A DNA stretch of 64,000 bases from Mediterraneibacter butyricigenes (GCF_003574295.1 NZ_BHGK01000001.1:62001-126000), one strand, 5' to 3'. Positions 53,667-63,542 are shown, numbered from the stretch's first letter. Notes: a model not told the origin generated them from the letters alone. Translations and numbers: made by a program.

Positions 53667-55190
53667 TTATTGATAATAATATGCATCCAGTACCTGCTTG
53701 GCGATCGGAACCGCTCTGGCTCCGGCGTTTCCGTCATATCCTTCCACGATCACGCTGATCACCAGTTCCGGATTGTCCACATTGGTAAATCCCATAAACC
53801 AGGAATGGCTCTTTTCCTTGTCACTGCTGTATTCGGCAGTTCCGGTCTTTCCTGCTACAGAGTAGGATTCTCCGCTTAACATGGTCGCCGTTCCTTCATC
53901 TACCACTGCCTTCATATATTCTTTCAACTGAGCTGCCTCACTGGAATCCATCAGTTTTCCGTAAGAAGACGGTTTGTGTTTGGAAACCTGCGTTCCCGTA
54001 TAATTCGTAATGCTGTCCACAAGATACGGTTCCATCAGAGTTCCGCCATTTGCCACTGCCGCCGTAATCAAAGCCATATGATATGGACTGACCTGGGTTT
54101 CTCCCTGCCCCATAGCTGTCATCATCATATCCGCACTGGAAGAATTCTTATCGATTTTAAATTTACTCTTGGAATACGGAAGTACAGACGGAAGTGCTTT
54201 ATTAAACAACAACTCCTCGGCTGTTTTTCTATATGCACTCTTGTCCAATGACAAGCCGATATTCGCAAAGGAAGAATTACAGGAATAGGCCATAGACAAT
54301 CTGAGATCTACCGTACCATGGGCCGTACTGTCAAAGCAGTGGATCGTGGTTCCGTCTGCCGTAATCTCTCCGTTACAGTCATAGCTGTAATTTGCATAGG
54401 CACTGTTTTCTCTCATGTATTCCAGTGCTGTTACAACCTTAAACGTCGATCCGGGCGCATAAGCTCCCTGTGTCGCACGGTTTAAAAGCGGACTGGAACT
54501 GTCGTCAGCATTTAATGCTTCCCAGTTTTCCGACACGGTATTCGGATCAAACGCAGGCTTTGATACCATCGCAAGGATCTTTCCGGTACTGGCTTCCATC
54601 ACCACAACCGCACCCTTGTTGTCTCCCAGCGCACTGTAGGCTGTCTGCTGAAGATTGGCGTCCAGCGTTGTGATCACGGTATCACCCATATTTTTCTGAT
54701 CCTTAAACTCATTGGCCAGTTTTTCCAGGAAAAATGCATTGGAAGTCAGCAGTTCAAAGTTCTCCACAGACTCCAGACCACTCTTTCCTTTTGCCGTATA
54801 TCCTACCACGTGTGCAAAAATCTCTCCATAGGGATAGACTCTCGTCTCTGTTCCGTCATCATTTACTTGCGTCTGTGCCAGAACTTCTCCATTTTTATCC
54901 AGAATACTTCCGCGGATCACCCGGTCCGCATAAGAATCCAGTCTCGGATTATAGGCACTGTTGACAATGTCTTTACTCCTTACCACGTAAAAATAGACGA
55001 TATAAGCCATCATCGCCAGAAACAGGAACACAAACAGATACGTCACTCTAGCGAATTCTTTGTTGCTCGACTTCCTCGAATTTCGTTCTCTTTTTCTTTG
55101 GCGCCTGGGCAGGTCTTTTTCTCTTCTTCTTCGGATTTCTTGTTTCTCTTCGTAACTCATTTTTCTTTCTTTCAATGATTTCTTCCTCAT
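53667..55190 (-). CDS. penicillin-binding protein transpeptidase (FtsI/PbpA-like)
   Basis: 507 residues, class B PBP. Basic N-terminus, one membrane anchor near residue 50-70 (VTYLFVFLFLAMMAYIVYFYVV condensed), a pedestal with RGSILDKNGEVLAQ, then the transpeptidase: SxxK in GSTFK near 245, SxN as SCNSS near 305, and KTGTAEYS near 455. Crosslinks peptidoglycan outside the membrane. Paired with an FtsW/RodA-type gene, a typical glycosyltransferase-transpeptidase pair. Start ATG at 55190 or 55160; neither has a good SD, so it overlaps the FtsW coding end by 113-143 bases. Confidence 0.92.
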   Translation of the reverse strand: MRKKSLKERKMSYEEKQEIRRRREKDLPRRQRKRERNSRKSSNKEFARVTYLFVFLFLAMMAYIVYFYVVRSKDIVNSAYNPRLDSYADRVIRGSILDKNGEVLAQTQVNDDGTETRVYPYGEIFAHVVGYTAKGKSGLESVENFELLTSNAFFLEKLANEFKDQKNMGDTVITTLDANLQQTAYSALGDNKGAVVVMEASTGKILAMVSKPAFDPNTVSENWEALNADDSSSPLLNRATQGAYAPGSTFKVVTALEYMRENSAYANYSYDCNGEITADGTTIHCFDSTAHGTVDLRLSMAYSCNSSFANIGLSLDKSAYRKTAEELLFNKALPSVLPYSKSKFKIDKNSSSADMMMTAMGQGETQVSPYHMALITAAVANGGTLMEPYLVDSITNYTGTQVSKHKPSSYGKLMDSSEAAQLKEYMKAVVDEGTATMLSGESYSVAGKTGTAEYSSDKEKSHSWFMGFTNVDNPELVISVIVEGYDGNAGARAVPIAKQVLDAYYYQ

Positions 55191-56484
55191 CTTCTCTTAA
55201 AATATACAATCCCTGGATGATTCCAAACATAATCAGTGTACTGAGCAGCGAGCTGCCTCCGTAACTTACCAGAGGCAGAGTCACACCCGTAGACGGAATA
55301 AATTTTGTCACGCCGCCAATGGTCAGAAATACCTGGAAAATATAACAGGTTCCAAGTCCCAGCGCCACCAGCTTATAAAAAACATTGCGAAGCTGCATGG
55401 CAATATTTAGGAACATCACATAGCAGCTTACACAGATCAGAATCAGACAAAGTGCAAAAATCAATCCCAGTTCTTCCGAAATCGCCGAAAAGATAAAATC
55501 AGATTCTGCCACCGGGATCTTATCCGGCATTCCCTGATAGAGTCCCATTCCGAACCATCCGCCGGTTCCGATTGCAAACAGAGACTGCGCCACCTGATAT
55601 CCGCCGTCTGCATACGTTGCAAACGGATCCTTCCATGCTTCCACACGGGTTCTGACATGTCCAAACAAATGATAAGCAAGGACAGATGCCACGCTTCCGC
55701 CTCCTAATCCTGCCAACACATACAAAGGCTGTCTGGTTGCCACATAAAGCATCACCAGATACACCACAAACATAATCAATGCCGCACCAAGGTCGGTCGA
55801 TGCCACCAGGATCAGTACATGCAATGCCGCAACAATCGTAGTCTTTACTACATTTTTAAAATCCGTGGAAATCCTGAGACTGGATGCCACATAAAATACA
55901 AACAGAATCTTCACGAACTCTGAGGGCTGGATGCTGATCCCGCCAATGGAAAATCCCAGCTTGGCTCCGTAGGAAGTCTGTCCCAAAACCGCAACAAACA
56001 ACAGTGCTGCAATGCCGACTCCCGCATAGAAATTCGTCCATTTGGAAAGGAATTTCAAACGTCTTATGATCACCGGAACCACCAGACTGACCGTCACAGA
56101 TACCGCAACAAATACAAACTGTTTCACTGCTGTCGCATAATCCAGCCGCGTAATCATAATAAATCCCACGCAGATCAACATACACATGTTATTGACCACA
56201 AGCCTGGATGACCTGGGGTAAATATTGATGTACAGAAGAATGATCGCAATCAGCAGCACGACCTGTGCCAGATAGAAAAACACCAGCTCCAGTTCCTTCG
56301 TCTGCAAAAACATAACCAGATACGCAATCAACTGAATCGTAAACATCAGCCGGTTCTGTCTGCCTAAAATTTTCTTTTTCCGTACCAGATCATGCTGAGC
56401 GAATACGGAAAAACATGAAAATGTATATGCCGCAATCAGTATGATCATCAGATACTTCGATAACTCAACAATAATATTAACCAA
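55048..56484 (-). CDS. FtsW/RodA/SpoVE family peptidoglycan polymerase
   Basis: 478 residues, about ten membrane helices. SEDS-family residues: PSEFVKILFVFY near 185, SEELGLIFALCLIL near 315 and LPLVSYGGSSLLSTL near 385. Polymerises lipid II into glycan strands with its partner PBP. C-terminal tail of about 45 residues is strongly basic (RNPKKKRKRPAQAPKKKR) and its DNA also encodes the PBP start in another frame. TTG start at 56484 after AGGTGG. Whether it serves division, elongation or sporulation cannot be decided from here. Confidence 0.92.
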   Translation of the reverse strand: MVNIIVELSKYLMIILIAAYTFSCFSVFAQHDLVRKKKILGRQNRLMFTIQLIAYLVMFLQTKELELVFFYLAQVVLLIAIILLYINIYPRSSRLVVNNMCMLICVGFIMITRLDYATAVKQFVFVAVSVTVSLVVPVIIRRLKFLSKWTNFYAGVGIAALLFVAVLGQTSYGAKLGFSIGGISIQPSEFVKILFVFYVASSLRISTDFKNVVKTTIVAALHVLILVASTDLGAALIMFVVYLVMLYVATRQPLYVLAGLGGGSVASVLAYHLFGHVRTRVEAWKDPFATYADGGYQVAQSLFAIGTGGWFGMGLYQGMPDKIPVAESDFIFSAISEELGLIFALCLILICVSCYVMFLNIAMQLRNVFYKLVALGLGTCYIFQVFLTIGGVTKFIPSTGVTLPLVSYGGSSLLSTLIMFGIIQGLYILREDEEEIIERKKNELRRETRNPKKKRKRPAQAPKKKRTKFEEVEQQRIR

Positions 56485-56507
56485 AACTCCACCTACTTCG
56501 TTCTTCT

Positions 56508-58946
56508 TTACTTAATCCCCCTGCGGAAATGTCCCTTCGTATAATTCAAATTCTCCGGCCATACCGGATCTTGCGCGTAAGCCTGTGTGTAAAGCGATAA
56601 AATCTGTTTCGTTTCCGCCTTGCTTTCGCCTGTAAAATGAAGCCGACAGGAAGAAACCTTCACTCTGCGCAAAGTATCCATTTCAGAAAACAGCACCTGC
56701 GGATCTGTATTATAGATCACATTATAACAAAAGGTACAGACTCTTCTTATCGAAAAACGATGTCCCAGTCTGTCTGCCATCTCATCTCTTCCAGACGCTT
56801 TTTTGCATCCAAAACAGGTCTTTTCCAGACACTGTGCACTTTCCATCACCGGTATATATCCATAGACCACACCCTCGCAATCCGTGAGATCAAGCCCCGA
56901 AAGTTCCTTTGCGTTCAATTCCAGAGAGGCTGTATATTCTGAAATCCCCTCTTCTTTTAAAAACTTTTTTGCTTCATGATTTAATATATATAGATTATGG
57001 TCTGCAATCACCGATTTGTCAAATCCGATTTTTCTCAGCATTCCAAGAGATTCCAGATTGCGGATCAGGACACCATCCACAGTCTCTTTCTCCGCCAGAA
57101 GCAATGATTTCAGCTTTCCATCGAGATTTCCTCTGCTGATATGAGGAAGTGCCAGAAAGATCTGAATCTTCTTTTGCTGAAATTTTCTGCAGATTTCCCG
57201 CGTTTTCTCCGGCGTTTCTTTTCCAAGGAACAATTCAAAATCCAGATAGATTCTTCGAAGACTCTGCTCCATCTCAGAACTTTCCAGTGCTGATTCCAGA
57301 AACTCCCACATCGCCTCCAGTTGTTCCAGTGTTTCTGCCAGAACGGAGGTTCGCAGGTTTCCAGCAGTGTTATCAGCTCTTTTTTCTAAATCAGAAACCG
57401 TATCCGTCATATCTTGCTGACCGACATCTGCGGAAGTTCTTCTGAACCCATTCAAGACCGCTTTTTCCAGTTCTTCGATTCCCTGCCGGCGGAGTGTATT
57501 TAACTGCTGCATCGGACAGAAGCAGTCTCCTTCCAGCTTTACATCCAGTGTTTCAAAATAAAACGGCGTATTTCCCGTTTTAGCAAGCGCCTTTGTCACC
57601 TGCTCTTCCGTAAGCGGACGATTTTCTGCCGGAGCGATTCGTTCCCCCTTAACCCGGATCACGGTTTTTGTCCCGTTTCTGCCTGTAAACCGAAGTTCCA
57701 ACACTGCTTTCTCACCAGGTTTCAGAACAACACGTCCTGAGATCGGCTCCTGAAGTTTTGCATTTACATACGTCTGATTCAGACGTTGCAGCAACGCATT
57801 GCATCTGGTTCGAAAAATCCAGGCGCCTTTCTTTTCCCGCTGATTTTTCGGAAGCAGTATCGTCTGCCTTTCTCCTTTTTTCCAGTCTTTGCCAAGTGTA
57901 TAATCTCCATGTCCGGACGGAAATTCCAGTACATCTCCTTTGGACAGATCTTTCAGCACAGAAATCTGCAATTCTCTTCCCTTTTGTCCCAACACTTTTG
58001 CAGCCTTCGTCCCCGCATGATTCGGTCGATTGGTACAAAGCATCTCCGGTCCATTGTGTACGAAATAATAACCGCTGTGGAATCCTCCCCGGTTGTATAG
58101 ATCCATCAGTTCTTCCAGATCCGACTTCTTTACCCGGAATTTTTCTCTGCCATGCTCCAGATATAAATCCGTATATTTCCGGTACATTGCCGTAACACCT
58201 GCCACATATTCCGGCTTTTTCATCCTGCCTTCAATCTTAAAGGAATCGATGCCATGTTCGATCAGATCCGGTATTGATTCCAGCGTACAGATGTCTTTCA
58301 GACTCATCAGATATCCGTTTTTTCCTTTATAAGTATAAGGAAGCCGACAGGGCTGGGCACACTGTCCCCGGTTGCCGCTTCTTCCCCCGATCATACTGCT
58401 CATCAGGCACTGGCCGGAATAACAGTAACACAATGCACCGTGTACGAAACATTCCATTTCCATCTGCGTGGCCTTTTTTATGGTCTCAACTTCTTTTAAA
58501 GATAGTTCCCTGGCCGGAACCACACGTTCTACCCCATAATCTGCCAGCAGACTCGCCCCTTCCGGACCAGTCACCGTCATCTGCGTGCTTGCATGCAGCG
58601 CAAGTCCCGGAAAATGTTGCCGGATAAAACGAAGGACTCCATAATCCTGCACGATCACGGCATCCAGCCCTTCGTTATAATAAGGTTCCAGATAGGTATA
58701 TAATTTTTCTTCCAACTCTTTTTCCTTCAAAAGGGTATTGACCGTCAGATAGATCTTTCGTCCATGTAAATGCGCCTCATCGATCACATGCAACAGTTCC
58801 TCTTCTGAAAAATTCTGTGCAAATGCCCTTGCTCCGAACAGATTTCCCGCCAGATAGACCGCGTCTGCTCCCGCAGCAATTGCCGCATGAAAACTTTCAT
58901 AAGATCCTGCCGGTGCCAGGACTTCCGGAAATCCAGACTGTACCAT
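56508..58946 (-). CDS. U32 family peptidase with DUF3656 domain
   Basis: 812 residues. N-terminal U32 barrel: EVLAPAGSYESFHAAIAAGADAVYLAG and the family signature SKKRFRVKKSDL-like region; the Cys-rich GNRGQCAQPCRLPY near 205 and further Cys near the C-terminus (CLEKTCFGC, VCTFCYN) suggest an iron-sulphur or zinc site. Members are described as collagenase-like or tRNA-hydroxylation (TrhP/RlhA) enzymes; the present one most resembles the TrhP/RlhA type by these Cys, but that is inference. SD GGAGG. Gap of 23 bases to the FtsW gene. Confidence 0.88.
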   Translation of the reverse strand: MVQSGFPEVLAPAGSYESFHAAIAAGADAVYLAGNLFGARAFAQNFSEEELLHVIDEAHLHGRKIYLTVNTLLKEKELEEKLYTYLEPYYNEGLDAVIVQDYGVLRFIRQHFPGLALHASTQMTVTGPEGASLLADYGVERVVPARELSLKEVETIKKATQMEMECFVHGALCYCYSGQCLMSSMIGGRSGNRGQCAQPCRLPYTYKGKNGYLMSLKDICTLESIPDLIEHGIDSFKIEGRMKKPEYVAGVTAMYRKYTDLYLEHGREKFRVKKSDLEELMDLYNRGGFHSGYYFVHNGPEMLCTNRPNHAGTKAAKVLGQKGRELQISVLKDLSKGDVLEFPSGHGDYTLGKDWKKGERQTILLPKNQREKKGAWIFRTRCNALLQRLNQTYVNAKLQEPISGRVVLKPGEKAVLELRFTGRNGTKTVIRVKGERIAPAENRPLTEEQVTKALAKTGNTPFYFETLDVKLEGDCFCPMQQLNTLRRQGIEELEKAVLNGFRRTSADVGQQDMTDTVSDLEKRADNTAGNLRTSVLAETLEQLEAMWEFLESALESSEMEQSLRRIYLDFELFLGKETPEKTREICRKFQQKKIQIFLALPHISRGNLDGKLKSLLLAEKETVDGVLIRNLESLGMLRKIGFDKSVIADHNLYILNHEAKKFLKEEGISEYTASLELNAKELSGLDLTDCEGVVYGYIPVMESAQCLEKTCFGCKKASGRDEMADRLGHRFSIRRVCTFCYNVIYNTDPQVLFSEMDTLRRVKVSSCRLHFTGESKAETKQILSLYTQAYAQDPVWPENLNYTKGHFRRGIK

Positions 58947-58964
58947 TTATATCCTCCATTCAAA

Positions 58965-58992
58965 ACGAAAGTGTCTCAATAAATTGAGACAC
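58965..58992 (-). terminator. rho-independent terminator after zapA
   Basis: GTGTCTCAA (58971-58979), loop TAAA, TTGAGACAC (58984-58992), a perfect 9-base stem starting 2 bases after the zapA stop. T-rich TTTCGTTTTG follows on the minus strand. Confidence 0.8.
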
Positions 58993-58994
58993 TC

Positions 58995-59405
58995 TTATTT
59001 TCTTCGATTCTTCATTTCAGTTTCTAATTTTACGATCTGCATCTGAAGGTCGTTGTTCTCCTCTTTCATCTTAGAAAGTTCCTTCTCTGCATTCTCCAGT
59101 CTGATCTGTACCGAAATCAACTCGTGCTTCAGATCATACATGTCTTTATCTTTCAGTTCGATATCATTTTCCAGGGAATCACACTGCTTCTTCGCTTTAT
59201 AATAATCATCTGCAATGTTCAATGCCAACAGGATATTGCGCGTATCTGCACTCTGTTTCCGATATCCTTCACTGTTTGAACACTCTGTTATCTTGTGGTT
59301 CAGATAGGTGGAGACTTTCTGGAGATATTCTTCTCCTTCAAATCCGCTCAGGGTATATACCTTACCGCCGATCAGAACTTCTGTAAAATGTTTTGCCGAA
59401 CTCAT
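58995..59405 (-). CDS. zapA: cell division protein ZapA
   Basis: 136 residues. N-terminal globular ZapA part (VLIGGKVYTLSGFEGEEYLQKVSTYLNHKI condensed) and a long C-terminal coiled coil (about 70-130, ELISVQIRLENAEKELSKMKEENNDLQ condensed). Bundles FtsZ filaments at the division site. SD GGAGG before ATG. Downstream of ruvB with a 148-base gap containing nothing obvious. Confidence 0.9.
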   Translation of the reverse strand: MSSAKHFTEVLIGGKVYTLSGFEGEEYLQKVSTYLNHKITECSNSEGYRKQSADTRNILLALNIADDYYKAKKQCDSLENDIELKDKDMYDLKHELISVQIRLENAEKELSKMKEENNDLQMQIVKLETEMKNRRK

Positions 59406-59553
59406 AATATCCTCCTCACAGCTTCTTGCATTTATTATAAACTATCTGTCAGGAAAAACCAACTGTTTTTTCGCATTTTCAGTCATCTTTCAGCCATCTC
59501 TCTTGCTGTCATTTTCCGTTATGCCATCTGCAAATATCTTTTCGGTACTTCAT

Positions 59554-60552
59554 TTATTCTTCCTTCGGAATTCCCAGATGTTCATAGGCCAGATCCGTTG
59601 CCACCCTTCCCCGGGGAGTTCTCTGAACAAATCCGCTTTTGATCAGATAAGGCTCATAGACATCCTCCAGTGTTCCTGCGTCTTCGGACAAGGTTGCCGC
59701 CAAAGATTCCAGTCCGACCGGGCCTCCCTGAAATTTGTAAATCAGTGCCTGCAAGATCTCACGATCCTGTGTATCCAGGCCCAGTTTGTCTACATCCAGA
59801 AGATCCAACGCTTCCTGTGCCACCTGTTTTGTAATCACTCCCTCATAACGCACCTGTGCAAAATCACGCACCCGTTTCAATAATCGATTGGCAAGTCTCG
59901 GCGTTCCTCTGGAGCGCTTTGCCATCTCATAAGCTCCATCCGGGTCAATTTCCACATTCAATACCTTTGCAGAACGTAAAATAATCGTACGCAATTCTTC
60001 CCAACTATAAAATTCCAAACGGTGGATCACACCAAATCGATCCCGCAATGGTGCCGTCAGCATGCCGGCTCTTGTAGTCGCACCTACCAAAGTAAAATGC
60101 GGCAAATCCAAGCGGATGGATCTGGCGCTCGCACCCTTGCCGATCATAATATCAATGCAATAATCTTCCATCGCCGGGTACAGCACCTCTTCCACTTGTC
60201 GGTTCAGGCGGTGAATCTCATCTACAAACAACACATCCCCCTCCTGGAGATTATTCAGAATCGCTGCGATTTCTCCCGGCTTTTCGATTGCAGGTCCGGA
60301 TGTGATTTTCAGATTCACACCCATTTCATTTGCAATAATCCCGGCAAGTGTAGTCTTTCCAAGTCCCGGAGGGCCGTAAAATAATACATGATCCAGAGAC
60401 TCCCCTCTTTCTTTCGCCGCTTCAATATATATTTTCAAAGTTTCTTTCGCCTTTTCCTGGCCAATGTAGTCCGAAAGCAACTGGGGACGCAAATGATTTT
60501 CAATCTTTACATCTTCTTCCAGATTTTCCGTTGTCAAAATTCTTCTTGCCAT
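59554..60552 (-). CDS. ruvB: Holliday junction branch migration helicase RuvB
   Basis: 332 residues. AAA+ motor: Walker [13 protein letters not shown] near 60, Walker [12 protein letters not shown], sensor 1 ATTRAG, then a winged helix C-terminus with RTPRGRVAT. Drives branch migration with RuvA. 40 bases after ruvA. Confidence 0.97.
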   Translation of the reverse strand: MARRILTTENLEEDVKIENHLRPQLLSDYIGQEKAKETLKIYIEAAKERGESLDHVLFYGPPGLGKTTLAGIIANEMGVNLKITSGPAIEKPGEIAAILNNLQEGDVLFVDEIHRLNRQVEEVLYPAMEDYCIDIMIGKGASARSIRLDLPHFTLVGATTRAGMLTAPLRDRFGVIHRLEFYSWEELRTIILRSAKVLNVEIDPDGAYEMAKRSRGTPRLANRLLKRVRDFAQVRYEGVITKQVAQEALDLLDVDKLGLDTQDREILQALIYKFQGGPVGLESLAATLSEDAGTLEDVYEPYLIKSGFVQRTPRGRVATDLAYEHLGIPKEE

Positions 60553-60592
60553 CTTTCTCTCAAGATCCCTTCCGCTTTATCCTGCCACAAAT

Positions 60593-61207
60593 TTATAACA
60601 TTTTCTTCAAAGCTATTTTCAGAAGTGCCTCCGCGCCCAGCTCTGTTTCCTGATTCTCCTTCACAGCCTCACGAACCGCCCGCAGACTTTCTGCGCTTCC
60701 ATATCCGAGAGAAACCAGTGCTTCTACCGCCTCTGTCTGCACATCGTTTCCGACAGTTCCCGAACGCAGATCTGCTTCTTCCGGCTGACGCTCAAGAATA
60801 TCTTCCATTTTCAGCTTATCTTTCAGATCCAGGATCAGGCGTTCCGCTGTTTTCTTTCCGATTCCTGGAGCTGCTGTAATCGCTTTGACATCTCCTGCCA
60901 TCACAGCAAACCGCAATTCGTCCGCTGAAAGTGCGCTCAAAATTCCCAGACCTCCTTTTGGCCCGATTCCATTGACTGTGATCAGCAGACGAAACACCTC
61001 CAGTTCGTCCCCGGTTAGGAAACCAAACAACTGCATGGCGTCCTCCCGTACATTCAGATAGGTATGGATCTTAAGCTGTTCTCCGATTCCCGGCAACTGC
61101 GCCAGATCCTTTCCCGGCATATAAATTCCATATCCGATTCCACCGGCCTCTATAATCGCCTTTTCCTCTGTAACCCCTGCAAGTTCTCCCTTAATATATG
61201 AAATCAT
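60593..61207 (-). CDS. ruvA: Holliday junction branch migration protein RuvA
   Basis: 204 residues. N-terminal OB fold (MISYIKGELAGVTEEKAIIEAGGIGYGIY condensed), two helix-hairpin-helix repeats (TVNGIGPKGGLGIL, AAPGIGKKTAERLILDL) and a C-terminal UBA-like domain that contacts RuvB (VEALVSLGYGSAES). Binds four-way junctions. RuvC is not in the window, as expected since RecU replaces it in Firmicutes. Confidence 0.97.
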   Translation of the reverse strand: MISYIKGELAGVTEEKAIIEAGGIGYGIYMPGKDLAQLPGIGEQLKIHTYLNVREDAMQLFGFLTGDELEVFRLLITVNGIGPKGGLGILSALSADELRFAVMAGDVKAITAAPGIGKKTAERLILDLKDKLKMEDILERQPEEADLRSGTVGNDVQTEAVEALVSLGYGSAESLRAVREAVKENQETELGAEALLKIALKKML

Positions 61208-61307
61208 ACTTTTACCTCAGTCCTTTTATTTCCGTCTCATTTCCTTCAATGTCTGCTCTTTGTTGTGCGCTGCCGATTCGATTTTTTCTGAATGTTTTCT
61301 GAATGAT

Positions 61308-61383
61308 TTTCAGAATTTCTTCCTGCATATATATTTCAGAATTTCTTCCTGCACATGTATTTCAGAGTTTCTTCTATTTCTGA
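61308..61383. repeat. tandem direct repeat, about 26-base unit
   Basis: TTTCAGAATTTCTTCCTGCA plus six bases repeated at 61308-61333 and 61334-61359 (differing at 2 positions), with a third, diverged partial copy running into the end of the Gx transporter gene (61374). It fills the gap between ruvA and that gene. No function seen. Confidence 0.7.
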
Positions 61384-61871
61384 ATTCCAAAATCTGGAAG
61401 CCGTTTCAGGACTTCTTTTGATACAATCCCGATCAGAAACCCTGTACACACACCAGAGATCAGAAGAATCGGCCCATAATATAAAAGTCTGGCAGTCTCC
61501 ACCACAAACATTGCCACAATCAACTGACCGATATTGTGAAAAACACCTCCCACAATACTGACTCCCATCACACTGAATCCATCCCGGCTTTTCAAAAATA
61601 CCATCGCCGCAAAACTTACCAGCGCACCCGCCAGGCTGTAAAGCATACTGAACATGCTGCCAAACATAAAGCCTGCCAGAATCACTCTTGCCACGGTCAA
61701 CGGAAATGAAAACTTCGTACCCATTTTATAAAGAGCAATCACGATCACCAGATTTGCAAGTCCAAGCTTCACTCCGGGAATTCCGATCGGAACCGGCAAA
61801 AGAGTCTCTATATAACTGAATATAAATGCAAGCGCCACAAAGACACCAAAATATGCTACCCGGTTTTTCAA
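61374..61871 (-). CDS. Gx transporter family protein (ECF-S-like)
   Basis: 165 residues with five to six membrane helices. Core GVFVALAFIFSYIETLLPVPIGIPGVKLGLANLVIVIALYKMG is the Gx family (COG4769) signature. Small S-component-like membrane proteins; often beside NusG-II genes and apbE or Rnf genes, pointing to flavin or quinone supply, which is inference. TTG at 61871 is the start, 6 bases after GGAGG. C-terminal end overlaps a diverged repeat copy. Confidence 0.85.
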   Translation of the reverse strand: MKNRVAYFGVFVALAFIFSYIETLLPVPIGIPGVKLGLANLVIVIALYKMGTKFSFPLTVARVILAGFMFGSMFSMLYSLAGALVSFAAMVFLKSRDGFSVMGVSIVGGVFHNIGQLIVAMFVVETARLLYYGPILLISGVCTGFLIGIVSKEVLKRLPDFGIQK

Positions 61872-61954
61872 AATATCCTCCTGTATCCATTCACTTCTGA
61901 TGCAATCTCTTTCTTGTTTCAGAGCATGTCTGCTGTTTCCTGCAGTTCACAGAT

Positions 61955-62311
61955 TTAACGCGCCACCACATCTATCTGGGAATCTTCTGCTCCCTCAATC
62001 GATACAACAACCTTATTTGGTAAACAGATGATACTTTCTCCATTCTTCGAAATCGCGCGCTGGTGTACACAGATCTGATCCGGGCAGTCTGCGGATTTCA
62101 TTTTCGCCTCTCCGTCCCGGATCTCCAGTACATTTGTCTCATTAATCTGAATCTCCTGTTCCGAAGAAAGCTGATATCTTCCGTATTCTTTTCCATCGAC
62201 TGTAATCAGAACACTTCCGCTTTCTGAATCCAACATAAAAAAACGGATCAGTATCCATATGCCCGCAAGCAACAGAATGCTTCCCGCTAATATGAAATCT
62301 TTCTTTTTCAT
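61955..62311 (-). CDS. NusG domain II-containing membrane-anchored protein
   Basis: 118 residues. One N-terminal helix (LAGSILLLAGIWILIRFFML condensed) and an extracytoplasmic NusG_II-like domain with the Cys pair in SADCPDQICVHQR and ICLPNKVVV. Appears with Gx transporter genes in many Clostridia; role suggested in redox-linked membrane complexes, unproven. SD AAAGGAG is 13 bases upstream. Divergent from apbE. Confidence 0.85.
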   Translation of the reverse strand: MKKKDFILAGSILLLAGIWILIRFFMLDSESGSVLITVDGKEYGRYQLSSEQEIQINETNVLEIRDGEAKMKSADCPDQICVHQRAISKNGESIICLPNKVVVSIEGAEDSQIDVVAR

Positions 62312-62433
62312 AAATTTATCTGACTCCTTTCGGTTAATAAAGAAAAATCCTCTTCTTTTACCGAATCATGGCTTCATCTTATCACATTGTCTTTCGCAAT
62401 GCAACCACATGTTCGATTGTCAGCGAGTTCCGG

Positions 62434-62462
62434 TTGTTATTTTTTCGAAAATTCTTTATAAT
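62434..62462 (+). promoter_or_regulatory. sigma-A promoter of apbE
   Basis: Plus strand: -35 TTGTTA (62434-62439), 17-base spacer, -10 TATAAT (62457-62462). Confidence 0.65.
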
Positions 62463-62525
62463 AGAAAAAGATTCTCGTAAAAAGAACTTATCATTATTAC
62501 TAAGAAAGGACTTACTCATTATAAT

Positions 62526-63542
62526 ATGAAATATTTTATAAACCACGGCATACCTCACAGAATATTTTCTGCACTCTTTCCAATCCTGCTGGTTGCTCTG
62601 GCTCTGACAGGCTGTTCTACCCCACCGAAAAACGAAGGACTCTCCGCTACCGGATTTTATTTTGATACCGTCGTTACGCTCCAGGTCTGGGGAACCAATG
62701 ACGAAGAGATTCTGAATCACTGTATGAAACTTTGTACCCAATATGAACAGAAATTAAGCCGTACCATAGAAGGCAGCGATATCTGGAACATCAATCACGC
62801 CCAGGGAAATCCGGTCACAGTTTCCGATGAGACGATTCAGGTTCTGGAAGCCGGACTTTCTTACAGTCAGCTTTCCGAAGGCCGTTTTGATATCACCATC
62901 GCTCCCTTAAGTATTCTCTGGGATATCGACAATAATCCCGGAACGATTCCCGAACAGTCAGCAATTGAGGAGGCCAGATCCCATGTAAACTATCAAACGG
63001 TACAGATTTCCGGCAACACGGTCACTCTTACAGACCCAAATGCAGCAATCGATCTGGGCGGAATCGCCAAAGGATATATTGCAGATCAGTTAAAAGCTTA
63101 TTTAAAAGACCAGGGCATCGAACACGCCTGGATCAGTCTGGGTGGAAATGTAGTCACCATCGGTACCAAAATAGACGGTTCTCCATTTCGTATCGGCATC
63201 CAGAAGCCTTTTGCCGAAGAAAACACGGCAATCACAACTCTGGAAGTTACCGATCAGTCTGTGGTGTCTTCCGGAATCTATGAACGGTATTTCGAGAAAG
63301 ACGGGAAGATCTATCATCACATTCTGGATCCCGCAACCGGATATCCCTGCGAGACAGATCTCTACGGAGTCACGATTCTTTCCAAGAAATCTGTCGATGG
63401 TGACGGTTACAGTACCATCTGTCTTTCTCTCGGACTGAAAGAAGGTCTGAAATTCATCAACCAACAGGACGGAATCGAAGCCATCTTTATCACCAGTGAT
63501 TATAAGCTTCATTATTCTGATGGACTGAAAGATCTCAACTAA
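62526..63542 (+). CDS. apbE: FAD:protein FMN transferase ApbE (lipoprotein)
   Basis: 338 residues. Signal peptide ends in the lipobox ALTGC, Cys about residue 30. Conserved ApbE motifs: ATGFYFDTVVTLQVWG, AIDLGGIAKGYIADQLK, WISLGGNVVTIGTK and HHILDPATGYPCETD. It attaches FMN covalently to Thr of target flavoproteins on the outer membrane face (RnfG, RnfD, NqrC or extracellular electron transfer proteins). No such target is in the window. SD AAAGGA is about 15 bases before the ATG, unusually far. Confidence 0.94.
   Translation: MKYFINHGIPHRIFSALFPILLVALALTGCSTPPKNEGLSATGFYFDTVVTLQVWGTNDEEILNHCMKLCTQYEQKLSRTIEGSDIWNINHAQGNPVTVSDETIQVLEAGLSYSQLSEGRFDITIAPLSILWDIDNNPGTIPEQSAIEEARSHVNYQTVQISGNTVTLTDPNAAIDLGGIAKGYIADQLKAYLKDQGIEHAWISLGGNVVTIGTKIDGSPFRIGIQKPFAEENTAITTLEVTDQSVVSSGIYERYFEKDGKIYHHILDPATGYPCETDLYGVTILSKKSVDGDGYSTICLSLGLKEGLKFINQQDGIEAIFITSDYKLHYSDGLKDLN

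Noticed and set aside
61308-61383. Possible CRISPR-like repeat
   Set aside because: Repeats are directly adjacent with no spacers, so it is a tandem repeat only; no cas genes in the window.
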